NCBI RefSeq assembly: GCF_902459735.1
Contig: NZ_CABPRV010000002.1
Coordinates: forward strand, 620,001 to 684,000
DNA: 64,000 nucleotides
Source: Pandoraea capi
GTDB lineage: Bacteria; Pseudomonadota; Gammaproteobacteria; Burkholderiales; Burkholderiaceae
Reading direction: 5' to 3'
Below the pieces are notes generated by a model, which did not search any database, was not told where the DNA came from, and worked only from the letters and a program-made list of their open reading frames with translations. The position numbers and the translations under genes were made by a program. Each line of letters starts with the position of its first letter. Position 1 is the first letter of the stretch. Of this stretch, positions 1-8,551 are shown in pieces.

Positions 1-27
1 TATTCTAACCAACTGAACTACCGCTCC
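1..27 (-). tRNA. tRNA-Asp, 5' part only (cut by window edge)
   Basis: Read on the minus strand, the first 27 bases begin GGAGCGGTAGTTCAG and continue through a D-arm matching the 5' half of bacterial tRNA-Asp(GUC). The anticodon and 3' half lie outside the window, so the isotype rests on the acceptor and D-arm only. It is followed closely by tRNA-Val in the same direction of reading, as a small tRNA cluster. Confidence 0.75.
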
Positions 28-41
28 CCAAGATCTGGAAC

Positions 42-117
42 TGGTGGGTGCTGAGGGGCTCGAACCCCCGACCTACGCCTTGTAAGGGCGCCGCTCTACC
101 AACTGAGCTAAGCACCC
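42..117 (-). tRNA. tRNA-Val (anticodon UAC)
   Basis: The minus strand folds as a full cloverleaf: acceptor GGGTGCT, D-arm with AGTTGGTAGA, anticodon loop CTTACAA giving UAC (valine), T-arm with GGTTCGAGCC, and an encoded 3' CCA. The length of 76 bases including CCA is normal. It lies 15 bases from the partial tRNA-Asp, so the two are probably cotranscribed. Confidence 0.95.
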
Positions 118-169
118 GTTCCTGATTTTGTCTTGTTGTTACTGCCTCCTGCCGAAGCAGGAAAGCTCG

Positions 170-442
170 TTAGTTTACATTATCTTTGAGATCTTTGCCA
201 GGGCGAAATTTCGGAACCTTTGCCGCCTTGATCTTGATGGCTTCCCCAGTGCGAGGATTGCGGCCCGTTCGGGCAGCGCGCTTCGTAACGTAAAAGGTGC
301 CAAAGCCAACCAGCGTCACATCGTCACCTTTTTTCAGCGACTTCTTTACTGCACCCACCAATGCGTCAAGTGCTCGACCGGCAGCGGCTTTCGAAACGTC
401 TGCCTCTTTTGCGATGTGATCGATCAGTTCCGTCTTATTCAC
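170..442 (-). CDS. hupB: DNA-binding protein HU-beta
   Basis: This 90-residue protein is the length of the HU/IHF family and shows the HU pattern throughout: an N-terminal helical dimer region starting [11 protein letters not shown], the GFGTF turn near residues 46-50, and the beta-arm signature [10 protein letters not shown] near residues 61-70 that contacts DNA. HU bends and compacts DNA as a dimer in the nucleoid. The start codon is GTG with an AAGGGGG Shine-Dalgarno five bases upstream. It lies downstream of lon, as in most beta-proteobacteria, but a terminator and its own strong promoter separate the two, so it is probably transcribed by itself. Confidence 0.97.
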   Translation of the reverse strand: MNKTELIDHIAKEADVSKAAAGRALDALVGAVKKSLKKGDDVTLVGFGTFYVTKRAARTGRNPRTGEAIKIKAAKVPKFRPGKDLKDNVN

Positions 443-534
443 TGTAACCCCCTTGCAAGGATAGTAGGCGATTGAGCCGCGGAGGCGCTCTTGATGCGCC
501 TTGACATTGATCTGAGAGGTCCGCTGGCTTTGCC

Positions 535-563
535 ATTAGACAAGCCGCAAACCCTGATGTCAA
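535..563 (-). promoter_or_regulatory. sigma-70 promoter of hupB
   Basis: On the minus strand there is a perfect -35 box TTGACA (558-563), a 17-base spacer, and a -10 box TCTAAT (535-540, 5/6 match to TATAAT). It lies about 95 bases upstream of the hupB GTG and downstream of the lon terminator. Near-consensus boxes with optimal spacing fit a highly expressed nucleoid protein. Confidence 0.8.
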
Positions 564-647
564 GCCGTTTTGCGGCCTCTGGACGGCATCGGAAGCACTC
601 CTGAATCAATGCTTTCCGGTCGCTATTTTCGAGCACATTGCGTCAAT

Positions 648-680
648 AAAAAAAAGCCCGGGGAAAACCCCGAGCTTTTT
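648..680 (-). terminator. Rho-independent terminator after lon
   Basis: The minus strand has GCTCGGGG, loop TTTT, CCCCGGGC, followed by eight T. The hairpin lies about 60 bases after the lon stop. The A/T tracts flank both sides. Confidence 0.9.
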
Positions 681-740
681 GCGCATTTTTTCACCGGGCA
701 GTGACCCGACCTGCGATCACTCACCCGATGAAAACAGCGA

Positions 741-3161
741 TCAGTGCTTGATGACGTCCTGCTTACCGCTGGCATCCGCATTCGGCGTGACCGGTGCAGC
801 CTTGGCTTCCTCTTCCGGCAGCGGCGTCGGCGCATGCTCCAGTGCGCGCTCCAGCACCTTGTCGATCCAGCGCACCGGCACGATCTCCAGCGCGTTCTTG
901 ACCGTGTCGGGAATCTCGGCGAGATCCTTCACGTTCTCTTCCGGAATCAACACCAGCTTGATACCGCCGCGGTGAGCCGCAAGCAACTTCTCCTTGAGGC
1001 CGCCGATCGGCAGCACTTCGCCACGCAGCGTGATTTCGCCGGTCATCGCCACATCGGCACGCACCGGAATTCCGGTCAGCACCGACACGAGCGCCGTCGT
1101 CATCGCGATACCGGCAGACGGACCGTCCTTCGGCGTCGCGCCTTCGGGCACGTGGATGTGGATGTCCTTCTTCTCGAACTGCTCGTCGGTCACACCGAGG
1201 CGACGTGCACGCGAACGCACCACCGAGCGGGCCGCTTCGACCGACTCCTTCATCACGTCGCCGAGCGAACCCGTGCGAATGATGTTGCCCTTGCCCGGCA
1301 TCAGCGCAGCTTCGATGGTCAGCAGATCGCCGCCCACTTCCGTCCACGCCAGTCCCGTGACCTGGCCGATCTGGTTTTCCTTCATGGCCAGACCGAAGTC
1401 GAACTTGCGCACGCCCAGGAAGTTATCGAGGTTGCCCGCATCGACCTTGATCGACGAGCCATCGACCTTCTTGAGCAGCAACATCTTCACGACCTTGCGG
1501 CAGATCTTCGAGATCTCACGCTCGAGCGAACGCACGCCCGCTTCACGCGTGTAGTAACGAATGATGTCGCGAATCGCGGCTTCCGTCAGATCGATCTCGC
1601 CTTCCTTCAACCCGTTGTTCTTCTTCTGCTTCGGCAGGAGATAACGCTGGGCGATGTTGACCTTTTCGTCTTCCGTGTAGCCCGACAGGCGGATCACTTC
1701 CATACGGTCGAGCAGCGGCGCCGGAATGTTCAGCGAGTTCGACGTCGCCACGAACATCACGTCCGACAGATCGAAGTCGACTTCGACGTAGTGATCCGAG
1801 AACGTGTGGTTCTGTTCCGGATCGAGCACTTCGAGCAACGCCGAGCTGGGATCGCCGCGGAAGTCCATGCCCATCTTGTCCACTTCGTCGAGCAGGAACA
1901 GCGGGTTACGCACGGCGACCTTGGACAGGCTCTGAAGGATCTTGCCGGGCATCGAACCGATGTACGTGCGACGGTGACCGCGAATCTCGGCCTCGTCACG
2001 CACACCGCCCAACGCCATGCGCACGAACTTGCGGTTCGTCGCACGCGCGATCGACTGACCGAGCGAGGTCTTGCCCACGCCGGGGGGCCCCACGAGGCAC
2101 AGGATCGGCGCCTTCACCTTGTCCACGCGCTGTTGCACAGCAAGATACTCAAGGATACGTTCCTTGACCTTCTCGAGACCGAAGTGGTCTTCGTCGAGCA
2201 CCTTCTCGGCGTTCGACAGGTCGTTGTTGACCTTGCTCTTCTTGCGCCACGGCAGACCGACCAGCGTGTCGATGTAGTTACGCACGACCGTGGCTTCCGC
2301 CGACATCGGCGACATCAGCTTGAGCTTCTTGAGTTCGGCGTCGGCCTTCTTCTTGGCTTCCTTGGGCAAGTGCGCGGCCTTGATGCGCTTCTCGAGTTCT
2401 TCGAGATCCGCACCTTCCTCGCCTTCGCCAAGTTCCTTCTGGATCGCCTTGACCTGCTCGTTCAGGTAGTACTCGCGCTGGCTCTTTTCCATCTGACGCT
2501 TCACGCGGCCGCGGATGCGCTTTTCGACCTGAAGAATGTCGATCTCGCTTTCGAGCTGAGCCAGCAGATGCTCCAGACGTTCGATGACCGGGAACATCTC
2601 CAGAATCTTCTGCTTCTGCTCGAGCTTGAGCGGCAGATGCGCAGCGATGGTGTCAGCCAGACGACCCGCTTCGTCGATCCCCGACAGCGACGTCAGGATC
2701 TCCGGCGGAATCTTCTTGTTGAGCTTCACGTACTGATCGAACTGCGCGACGATCGCGCGACGCAGCGCCTCGGATTCCGGCGAGTTGCCGTCATCCGGTT
2801 CGAGCGGCATGACTTCCGACGTGAACTGGGTTTCCTCTTCGTCCACACTCAGGGTGCGGGCGCGCTGGATACCCTCGACCAGCACCTTGACGGTGCCGTC
2901 GGGCAATTTGAGCATTTGCAGGATGTTCGCCACGCAGCCGATCTCATAGAGATCCTTGGCCGTGGGCTCATCCTTGGCCGCGGCTTTCTGCGCGACTAGC
3001 ATGATGTGCTTGCCGCCTTCCATCGCGGTTTCAAGCGCCTTAATCGATTTCGGACGCCCCACGAAAAGGGGAATCACCATGTGCGGAAACACGACCACGT
3101 CGCGCAGAGGCAACAGGGGCAGTTGAATCGCTTCGGGCGGGAGGATTTGGGTGCCTGACAT
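741..3161 (-). CDS. lon: ATP-dependent protease Lon (La)
   Basis: Lon is the cytoplasmic AAA+ serine protease that degrades misfolded and regulatory proteins. The 806-residue product has the LonA order: N-terminal substrate domain beginning [18 protein letters not shown]+ domain with Walker [10 protein letters not shown] and Walker [11 protein letters not shown], and the C-terminal peptidase domain with the catalytic serine in PKDGPSAG (about residue 682) and the partner lysine in GGLKEK (about 725). I start at the ATG of MSGTQ because GGGGAACG lies just upstream. An in-frame ATG four codons earlier is possible. It sits between clpX and hupB, the usual beta-proteobacterial order. A sigma-32-like promoter lies upstream. 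Confidence 0.97.
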   Translation of the reverse strand: MSGTQILPPEAIQLPLLPLRDVVVFPHMVIPLFVGRPKSIKALETAMEGGKHIMLVAQKAAAKDEPTAKDLYEIGCVANILQMLKLPDGTVKVLVEGIQRARTLSVDEEETQFTSEVMPLEPDDGNSPESEALRRAIVAQFDQYVKLNKKIPPEILTSLSGIDEAGRLADTIAAHLPLKLEQKQKILEMFPVIERLEHLLAQLESEIDILQVEKRIRGRVKRQMEKSQREYYLNEQVKAIQKELGEGEEGADLEELEKRIKAAHLPKEAKKKADAELKKLKLMSPMSAEATVVRNYIDTLVGLPWRKKSKVNNDLSNAEKVLDEDHFGLEKVKERILEYLAVQQRVDKVKAPILCLVGPPGVGKTSLGQSIARATNRKFVRMALGGVRDEAEIRGHRRTYIGSMPGKILQSLSKVAVRNPLFLLDEVDKMGMDFRGDPSSALLEVLDPEQNHTFSDHYVEVDFDLSDVMFVATSNSLNIPAPLLDRMEVIRLSGYTEDEKVNIAQRYLLPKQKKNNGLKEGEIDLTEAAIRDIIRYYTREAGVRSLEREISKICRKVVKMLLLKKVDGSSIKVDAGNLDNFLGVRKFDFGLAMKENQIGQVTGLAWTEVGGDLLTIEAALMPGKGNIIRTGSLGDVMKESVEAARSVVRSRARRLGVTDEQFEKKDIHIHVPEGATPKDGPSAGIAMTTALVSVLTGIPVRADVAMTGEITLRGEVLPIGGLKEKLLAAHRGGIKLVLIPEENVKDLAEIPDTVKNALEIVPVRWIDKVLERALEHAPTPLPEEEAKAAPVTPNADASGKQDVIKH

Positions 3162-3198
3162 CTCGTTCCCCATATTTAACGATACCGTTGTGTTCCAG

Positions 3199-3228
3199 CT
3201 AATTGAGGCCGCCGGCGAGAATTACAAG
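3199..3228 (-). promoter_or_regulatory. possible sigma-32 (heat-shock) promoter of lon
   Basis: On the minus strand CTTGTAA is followed after 13 bases by CCTCAATTA. This resembles the sigma-32 pattern CTTGAAA-N13/14-CCCCATNT, with mismatches in both boxes. It lies about 40 bases before the lon start. lon is classically heat-shock regulated, which supports the reading, but the match is only moderate. Confidence 0.35.
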
Positions 3229-3300
3229 GGGCTGAACACGCCCTTTCGCCAACAAGTTGCACCACTCGGGGTTTCATTGCCCGTGGCACTAGTATGAAGG

Positions 3301-3333
3301 AAAAAAAGCCGTCCATGTTTCCATGAACGGCTT
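3301..3333 (-). terminator. Rho-independent terminator after clpX
   Basis: The minus strand reads GCCGTTCATGG, loop AAA, CATGGACGGC, then seven T. It lies 23-55 bases beyond the clpX stop and separates clpX from lon. Confidence 0.9.
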
Positions 3334-3355
3334 AGGGTAGCGCTGAGTTGACCGT

Positions 3356-4636
3356 TCAATTGGAACCGGCAACCTTCGGCGACTCCTGATAGATCAAGAG
3401 CGGCTTCCCGTCGCCGCTGATCGCATTCTCATCCAGGATCACTTTGGTTACCCCCTTGAGCGACGGCAACTCGTACATCACTTCCAGCAGCGCTTGTTCG
3501 ATGATCGAACGCAGGCCGCGAGCGCCGGTCTTGCGCTTGATGGCCTTGCGAGCCACCGCGTGCAGCGCCGCCGGACGAATTTCCAGTTCCACGCCTTCCA
3601 TCAGGAACAGACGCTGATACTGCTTGACCAGTGCGTTCTTCGGTTCGATCAGGATCGTCACCAACGCTTCTTCATCAAGCTTACCCAACGTGGCAACCAC
3701 CGGCAGACGACCGATCAGTTCCGGAATCAGGCCGAACTTGATCAGATCTTCCGGTTCGACGTCGCGCAGCAGTTCGCCTGCGTCGCGCTCTTCACCGGTC
3801 TTCACCGTCGCACCGAAGCCGATACCGGTCTTCTCGGTACGGTTCATGATGATCTTTTCAAGACCATCGAACGCACCGCCGCAAATGAACAGGATGTTCG
3901 TCGTGTCGACCTGGATGAAATCCTGGTTCGGGTGCTTGCGGCCGCCCTGCGGGGGCACCGAAGCCATCGTGCCTTCAACCAGCTTGAGCAGCGCCTGTTG
4001 CACGCCTTCGCCCGACACGTCACGCGTAATCGACGGATTGTCCGACTTGCGGCTGATCTTGTCGATTTCGTCGATGTAGACGATACCCTTCTGCGCCTGC
4101 TCGATCTCGTAGTTGCAGTTCTGCAGGAGCTTCTGAATGATGTTTTCGACGTCCTCACCCACGTAACCGGCTTCGGTCAGTGTGGTGGCGTCGGCAATCA
4201 CGAAGGGCACGTTGAGCAAACGCGCGAGCGTTTGCGCGAGCAGCGTCTTGCCCGAACCGGTCGGCCCGATCAGCAAGATGTTGCTCTTGGAAAGCTCGAC
4301 CTCGTCGCGCTTGTCGCCGAGGTGTTTCAATCGCTTGTAATGGTTGTAGACCGCAACGGCCAGAATCTTCTTGGCACGGTCCTGACCGATCACGTATTGA
4401 TCGAGACTCTCGCGAATTTCCTGCGGAGACGGCAAATCGGACTTGGCGCCGCTGCCATTCTCGTCTTCGGCCGCTGCGGCCTCGTCGCGAATAATCTCGT
4501 TGCACAGATCAATGCACTCGTCGCAAATGAACACGGACGGACCTGCGATGAGCTTCTTTACCTCGTGCTGGCTCTTTCCGCAGAAGGAGCAGTAGAGCAG
4601 CTTTTCGCCGTTGGAAGTGCTTTTTTTATCCACCAT
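3356..4636 (-). CDS. clpX: ClpXP protease ATP-binding subunit ClpX
   Basis: ClpX is the hexameric AAA+ unfoldase that feeds substrates to ClpP. The 426-residue product has the N-terminal C4 zinc-binding domain (Cys16, Cys19, Cys38, Cys41), Walker A GPTGSGKT, the substrate-gripping pore loop GYVG, Walker B VYIDEIDK, and the C-terminal sensor region with GARGLRSI. Length and architecture match the family. It follows clpP on the same strand with a gap of about 236 bases and ends before a strong terminator, so clpP and clpX may share a message or clpX may have its own promoter in the gap. Confidence 0.98.
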   Translation of the reverse strand: MVDKKSTSNGEKLLYCSFCGKSQHEVKKLIAGPSVFICDECIDLCNEIIRDEAAAAEDENGSGAKSDLPSPQEIRESLDQYVIGQDRAKKILAVAVYNHYKRLKHLGDKRDEVELSKSNILLIGPTGSGKTLLAQTLARLLNVPFVIADATTLTEAGYVGEDVENIIQKLLQNCNYEIEQAQKGIVYIDEIDKISRKSDNPSITRDVSGEGVQQALLKLVEGTMASVPPQGGRKHPNQDFIQVDTTNILFICGGAFDGLEKIIMNRTEKTGIGFGATVKTGEERDAGELLRDVEPEDLIKFGLIPELIGRLPVVATLGKLDEEALVTILIEPKNALVKQYQRLFLMEGVELEIRPAALHAVARKAIKRKTGARGLRSIIEQALLEVMYELPSLKGVTKVILDENAISGDGKPLLIYQESPKVAGSN

Positions 4637-4872
4637 ATCTGTGTCAGCCTGCTAGCAATTTGCGCCCCGGTCGTCCCCCGTCGGGGGCGGCAAACGCGGC
4701 ATACGTGAATCCCATTGTAACGCCATGCCGTACGAGCGTGTGGCCCACTCGCGACAGCCATAAATTCCCTTTTACGACAAAGACTTGGCGCGATCACCCT
4801 GCTTCCCGAAACGAAAATGCCAGGTGTCGCGCCAACGATTTTGCCGTCAGGCGCCCCGAATTCGGGTCCGAA

Positions 4873-5529
4873 TCAGGGACGCTTTTCGAGCACGCGATCG
4901 ATCAACCCATACTCGACAGCATCGGCCGCCGACTTGAAGTTGTCGCGATCGGTGTCGCGCGCGATCACTTCGAGCGACTGCCCGGTGTTCTCGGCCAGCA
5001 GACGATTCAACCGATCCTTGAGCAAAAGGATTTCCTTGGCGTGAATCTCGATGTCCGATGCCTGACCGCGAGCGCCGCCCAGCGGCTGGTGGATCATGAT
5101 GCGTGCGTTCGGCAGCGCGAAGCGCTTGCCCTTCTCACCGGCGGCGAGCAGGAAGGCGCCCATGCTGGCAGCCATACCGAGGCACAGCGTCGAGACCGGC
5201 GGCTTGATGAACTTCATCGTGTCGTAGATCGCCAGACCTGCCGAGACGGAACCGCCCGGTGAGTTGATGTACATCGAGATTTCCTTGTCAGGATTTTCGC
5301 TCTCGAGGAACAGCAATTGGGCGACGACGAGGTTGGCGCTTTGGTCGTTGACCTCGCCAACCATGAAAATGATGCGCTCCTTGAGGAGTCGCGAATAGAT
5401 GTCGTAAGCGCGCTCACCACGACCACTTTGCTCGACGACCATCGGCACGAGGCCAAGGCCTTGCGTGTCGAGAGCGGAGTTGTGCGTCTGGGAGGCGAGT
5501 TGGGCGAGCAATTCGGAACGGGTAATCAT
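4873..5529 (-). CDS. clpP: ATP-dependent Clp protease proteolytic subunit ClpP
   Basis: ClpP forms the two-ring serine protease chamber partnered by ClpX and ClpA. The 218-residue product has the catalytic triad Ser122 (in GMAASMGAF), His147 (in RIMIHQP) and Asp196, offset by 11 from E. coli Ser111/His136/Asp185. The substrate-strand motif YINSPGGSV is intact. An N-terminal stretch before [11 protein letters not shown] is likely a self-cleaved propeptide. AGAAGGG upstream of the ATG serves as ribosome binding site. It lies between tig and clpX. Confidence 0.98.
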   Translation of the reverse strand: MITRSELLAQLASQTHNSALDTQGLGLVPMVVEQSGRGERAYDIYSRLLKERIIFMVGEVNDQSANLVVAQLLFLESENPDKEISMYINSPGGSVSAGLAIYDTMKFIKPPVSTLCLGMAASMGAFLLAAGEKGKRFALPNARIMIHQPLGGARGQASDIEIHAKEILLLKDRLNRLLAENTGQSLEVIARDTDRDNFKSAADAVEYGLIDRVLEKRP

Positions 5530-5595
5530 ATCGGTTCGACCCTTCTATCGAGATGGTTTTGCGCGCCGCAAGGAGGAAGCCCGGAGGCCATTTGG

Positions 5596-5631
5596 AAAAG
5601 AACCGCCACGGCCTTGCGGCCGCGGCGGTTC
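5596..5631 (-). terminator. Rho-independent terminator after tig
   Basis: On the minus strand GAACCGCC and GGCGGTTC form a stem with an inner GC-rich stem around GGCCGCAAGGCC, followed by CTTTTCC. It lies about 22 bases beyond the tig stop and separates tig from clpP. Confidence 0.8.
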
Positions 5632-5652
5632 AGTCGGTCGTGTCGCGTTCGA

Positions 5653-6993
5653 TCAGGATTGCGTGTTGCCGGCCAGCTCTTCGAAGCTAACTTGCTTGTC
5701 GGTCACCTTGGCCTTGCCAAGGACGAACTCGACCACGTTGTTCTCGACGACGAAACCTTCCATTTCCGCCATGCGCTGCTGATCGCCATAGTACCAGCGG
5801 ACGACTTCTTGCGGGTCTTCGTAGCTCTTCGCGAACTCCTCGACTTCGGCCTTGATCTGGTCCGGCTTCGCTTGCAGGTCGTTTTGCTTGACCAGCTCGG
5901 CCAGGATCAGACCCAACTTCACGCGACGCTCGGCCTGTTCCTTGAACATCTCAGCCGGAATCGGCACATTGCCGGCGTTCGGCACGCCGCGTTGTGCGAG
6001 GTCCTGACGAGCCATGGCCACCAGACGCTCCTGATCCTGAGCCACCAGCGCGTTCGGCACGTCGAGTTCCGACACCGAGATCAGGGCGTTCATGACCTGA
6101 TCCTTGAGGAGAGCCTGCGTGCGACGCTTCACTTCGCGCGACAGGTTTTCCTTGATGTCGGCGCGCATCTTTTCGATGCTGCCGTCGGCGATGCCGAGCG
6201 ACTTGGCGAATTCGCCGTCGACTTCCGGCAGGTGCGCCCACTCGACCTTCTTGAGCGTGACGGTGAACGTGGCGGTCTTACCGGCCACTTCCTTGCCGTG
6301 GTACTCGTCCGGGAACTTCAGTTCGAATTCCTTCGACTCGCCGACCTTCAGGCCCAGCGTTGCCGTTTCGAATTCAGGGAGCATGCGGCCTTCGCCCAGC
6401 ACGAAGACGAAGTCTTCGGCGCTGCCGCCTGCGAACACTTCACCGTCGATCTTGCCGACGAAGTCGACCGTCACGCGATCGCCGTCCTTGGCTTCGACCG
6501 AGCCGCCGTCGCCATGGGCGCCGGCTTCGCCGCGCACGTGATAGTGCACGCGCTGCTTACGCAGGATGTCGATGGTGCGATCGATCTCGGCTTCCGAGAC
6601 ATCGGTCGTGGTGCGGCTCACTTCTGCCGTGGCCAGATCGCCGATCTTCACTTCCGGATAGACTTCGAACGTGGCGTCGAATGCGTAATCGGTCGCAGCG
6701 GCGTCGGCCTTCGGGGCGAAGCTCGGCTGACCGGCCACGCGCAGATCCTGTTCCTTGCTGACTTCGAAGAATTGCTGGCCGACCTTGTCGCTGACGACTT
6801 CGGCTTCGACCTGACCACCGTATTGCTGGGTGACCATCTTCAGCGGCACCTTGCCCGGACGGAAGCCCGGCATACGGACCGTCTTCGACAGCTTCTGAAT
6901 GCGCGCTGCAACTTCTTTTTCAACGTCCTGCTTCGGCAGGGTGATGGTAAAGCGACGCTCGAGCTTGCCGAGGTTTTCAACAGCGATAGTCAT
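5653..6993 (-). CDS. tig: Trigger factor (ribosome-associated chaperone and prolyl isomerase)
   Basis: Trigger factor binds ribosomal protein L23 at the exit tunnel and shields nascent chains. The 446-residue product has the N-terminal ribosome-docking signature GFRPGKVP at residues 43-50, the central FKBP-type isomerase domain (from about [17 protein letters not shown]), and the long C-terminal helical arms. Length and start ([14 protein letters not shown]) match the family. It is first in the tig-clpP-clpX series; the hairpin before clpP suggests partial or complete uncoupling. Confidence 0.97.
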   Translation of the reverse strand: MTIAVENLGKLERRFTITLPKQDVEKEVAARIQKLSKTVRMPGFRPGKVPLKMVTQQYGGQVEAEVVSDKVGQQFFEVSKEQDLRVAGQPSFAPKADAAATDYAFDATFEVYPEVKIGDLATAEVSRTTTDVSEAEIDRTIDILRKQRVHYHVRGEAGAHGDGGSVEAKDGDRVTVDFVGKIDGEVFAGGSAEDFVFVLGEGRMLPEFETATLGLKVGESKEFELKFPDEYHGKEVAGKTATFTVTLKKVEWAHLPEVDGEFAKSLGIADGSIEKMRADIKENLSREVKRRTQALLKDQVMNALISVSELDVPNALVAQDQERLVAMARQDLAQRGVPNAGNVPIPAEMFKEQAERRVKLGLILAELVKQNDLQAKPDQIKAEVEEFAKSYEDPQEVVRWYYGDQQRMAEMEGFVVENNVVEFVLGKAKVTDKQVSFEELAGNTQS

Positions 6994-7426
6994 GAGGATA
7001 TTCGTCCATCCAGAGGGTCGTTCTGTGTTGCGGCGAGGGAATGCCGCAAGCGGACCCTGTCAGTTAATCAACCTTGGGCCGGAACCGACGATACGACGCC
7101 GGCTTCCCTCCGCACCCGATAAATCGGGTTAGCGCCAAAACGGTCTTGCACACAAAGCGGGACATTCTAGCAAACTATTGTCCCGCCCCTAGACTTTCCG
7201 GCAGGAAAGCACGGAAATCAGACCTTTCCATCCCTGCACAGGTTCAACGCGCGTTATCGCGCAAAGCCCCGCCCCGCTTGTCTCAGCCAAAGCTTTAGAG
7301 GATGCAATCCATAAATATCGCTTGGGAGACGTCCGCCAACCGCCTAGGATTCAATCGAACGTTTGAATGAAACATCGGTTCCTTGAGACGACGCGGCGTG
7401 GTGCCGCGTCTCACTGGAGGTACGTC
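6994..7426. other. intergenic region between tig and the TetR gene
   Basis: No gene is supported here. It must carry the tig promoter on the minus strand; a TAGAAT -10-like box is visible near 7165-7170 without a convincing -35. An inverted repeat CGGGACA/TGTCCCG with a 14-base spacer lies at 7158-7185 and overlaps that box, so it could be an operator. The TetR operator at 7349-7368 is listed separately. Open frames crossing the region have no ribosome binding site. Confidence 0.6.
7349..7368. promoter_or_regulatory. palindromic operator, PsrA/TetR type
   Basis: The 20-base element ATTCAATCGAACGTTTGAAT pairs with its own reverse complement at 16 of 20 positions. It contains GAACGTTTG, close to the published PsrA core (G/C)AAAC-N2-4-GTTT(G/C). 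It lies 58 bases before the likely start of the adjacent PsrA-like regulator, which suggests autoregulation. Confidence 0.6.
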
Positions 7427-8230
7427 GTGAGTCCTCGCGCCCCAACCGGCCGCCAAGCCGGCGACACCAAGCTGCGCATCCTCGATGCCGCGGAAGACCT
7501 GTTCATCGAATTCGGCTACGAAGCCATGTCGCTGCGCCAGATCACCTCGCGCGCCGAGGTCAATCTGGCCGCCGTCAACTATCACTTCGGCAGCAAGGAA
7601 ACGTTGCTGCAAGCCATGCTTTCGCGCCGGCTCGACCGGCTCAACGACGAGCGTCTGGCGCTGCTCACTCGCGCCGAAGCCGAGTGGCCTGCCCCGAAGC
7701 TGACCTGCGAGCACGTGCTCGGCGCCATGTTCATCCCGGCACTGGCCATCTCCCATCATCGCGACATCGGCGGTCCGGCGTTCCTGCGACTGCTCGGGCG
7801 CGTGTACGCCGATCCTTCGCCCTTCATTCGCGACTATCTGCAACAGCATTACGCCCCGGTCTTCGAGCGCTTCTTCGAGGCCTTCGCACGCGCGCTGCCG
7901 GAACTGCCGAGGCAGGAGCTTGGCTGGCGTCTTCATTTCGCTTTGCAGGCACTCTCCGGCGTGCTCGCCAGCAGCGACACGTCGCGCCTCATCGACACCT
8001 TCGCTCAGGGCCAGCCGATGGGCGACCTACAAGTCGTGGCAAGGCTGACCGCGCTCATGGTCGCCGCGCTCAAGGCGCCGATGCCGGGCGAAGAACAACT
8101 CGCAAGCTTCGCCGCCGTCTTTGCGCTGGCGAAGGACGCCGACGTCACACCGCCGCGCGAGGCAGGACAAGTGTCCGGCGCGTCGACGCCGCAAGCCAAC
8201 GACGAGGGCCTGTCGCTCGCGAGCGCCTGA
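7427..8230 (+). CDS. TetR-family regulator, PsrA-like (fatty-acid responsive)
   Basis: The 267-residue product has an N-terminal TetR helix-turn-helix (ILDAAEDLFIEFGY ... AEVNLAAVNYHFGSKETLLQ, residues about 15-60) and a C-terminal ligand domain with LLGRVYADPSPF and WRLHFALQALSGVLAS, which resembles Pseudomonas PsrA, a repressor released by long-chain acyl ligands. I choose the GTG at 7427 because GGAGG lies six bases upstream. An earlier in-frame ATG at 7367 falls inside the operator and has no ribosome binding site. It stands directly upstream of a fadE-fabG-maoC-fadI-fadD set, so control of that cluster is a reasonable inference. Confidence 0.85.
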   Translation: MSPRAPTGRQAGDTKLRILDAAEDLFIEFGYEAMSLRQITSRAEVNLAAVNYHFGSKETLLQAMLSRRLDRLNDERLALLTRAEAEWPAPKLTCEHVLGAMFIPALAISHHRDIGGPAFLRLLGRVYADPSPFIRDYLQQHYAPVFERFFEAFARALPELPRQELGWRLHFALQALSGVLASSDTSRLIDTFAQGQPMGDLQVVARLTALMVAALKAPMPGEEQLASFAAVFALAKDADVTPPREAGQVSGASTPQANDEGLSLASA

Positions 8231-8551
8231 TCCCTCCGGCCAGTGCCGCTGCACGAGACGCGCAGCGGTTCTGCCTCACCCGTCAGCACTGCGGGGCAGT
8301 TGCATTGCCATGCCCCTGAAGTTTCGAGATTCGACGCTTTACTCGAATTCCCGGCGCACCAATACATCGCCGAACGATCCAATAAAAACGCCGTCACCAA
8401 TTCCAACTGCGCGCAACGCCAGCGAAATCCGGTAGACGGCATGAGGACGACAGCACGCACGCGCAACGCATTCGCCCATCGGGGTTCATGCGCTGCGCGA
8501 CGGCAGGCGCGATGGCGCTTTCCGGCGAGCTGAACCCAAAGGGAGGAGCAA
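8231..8551. other. intergenic region between the TetR gene and fadE
   Basis: No gene is supported in this 321-base stretch. A GGGAGGAG ribosome binding site stands at its end before fadE. I see no second clear copy of the upstream palindrome and no T-run hairpin. The fadE promoter must either lie here or be shared with the TetR gene. Confidence 0.6.

Noticed and set aside
744-2999. A 751-codon plus-strand frame opposite lon
   Set aside because: Mirror frame of the lon gene with composition-driven openness and no recognisable domain.
7367-7426. Upstream ATG for the PsrA-like TetR gene
   Set aside because: It lies in the palindrome and lacks a ribosome binding site, while the GTG at 7427 has GGAGG at six bases and gives a normal TetR N-terminus.
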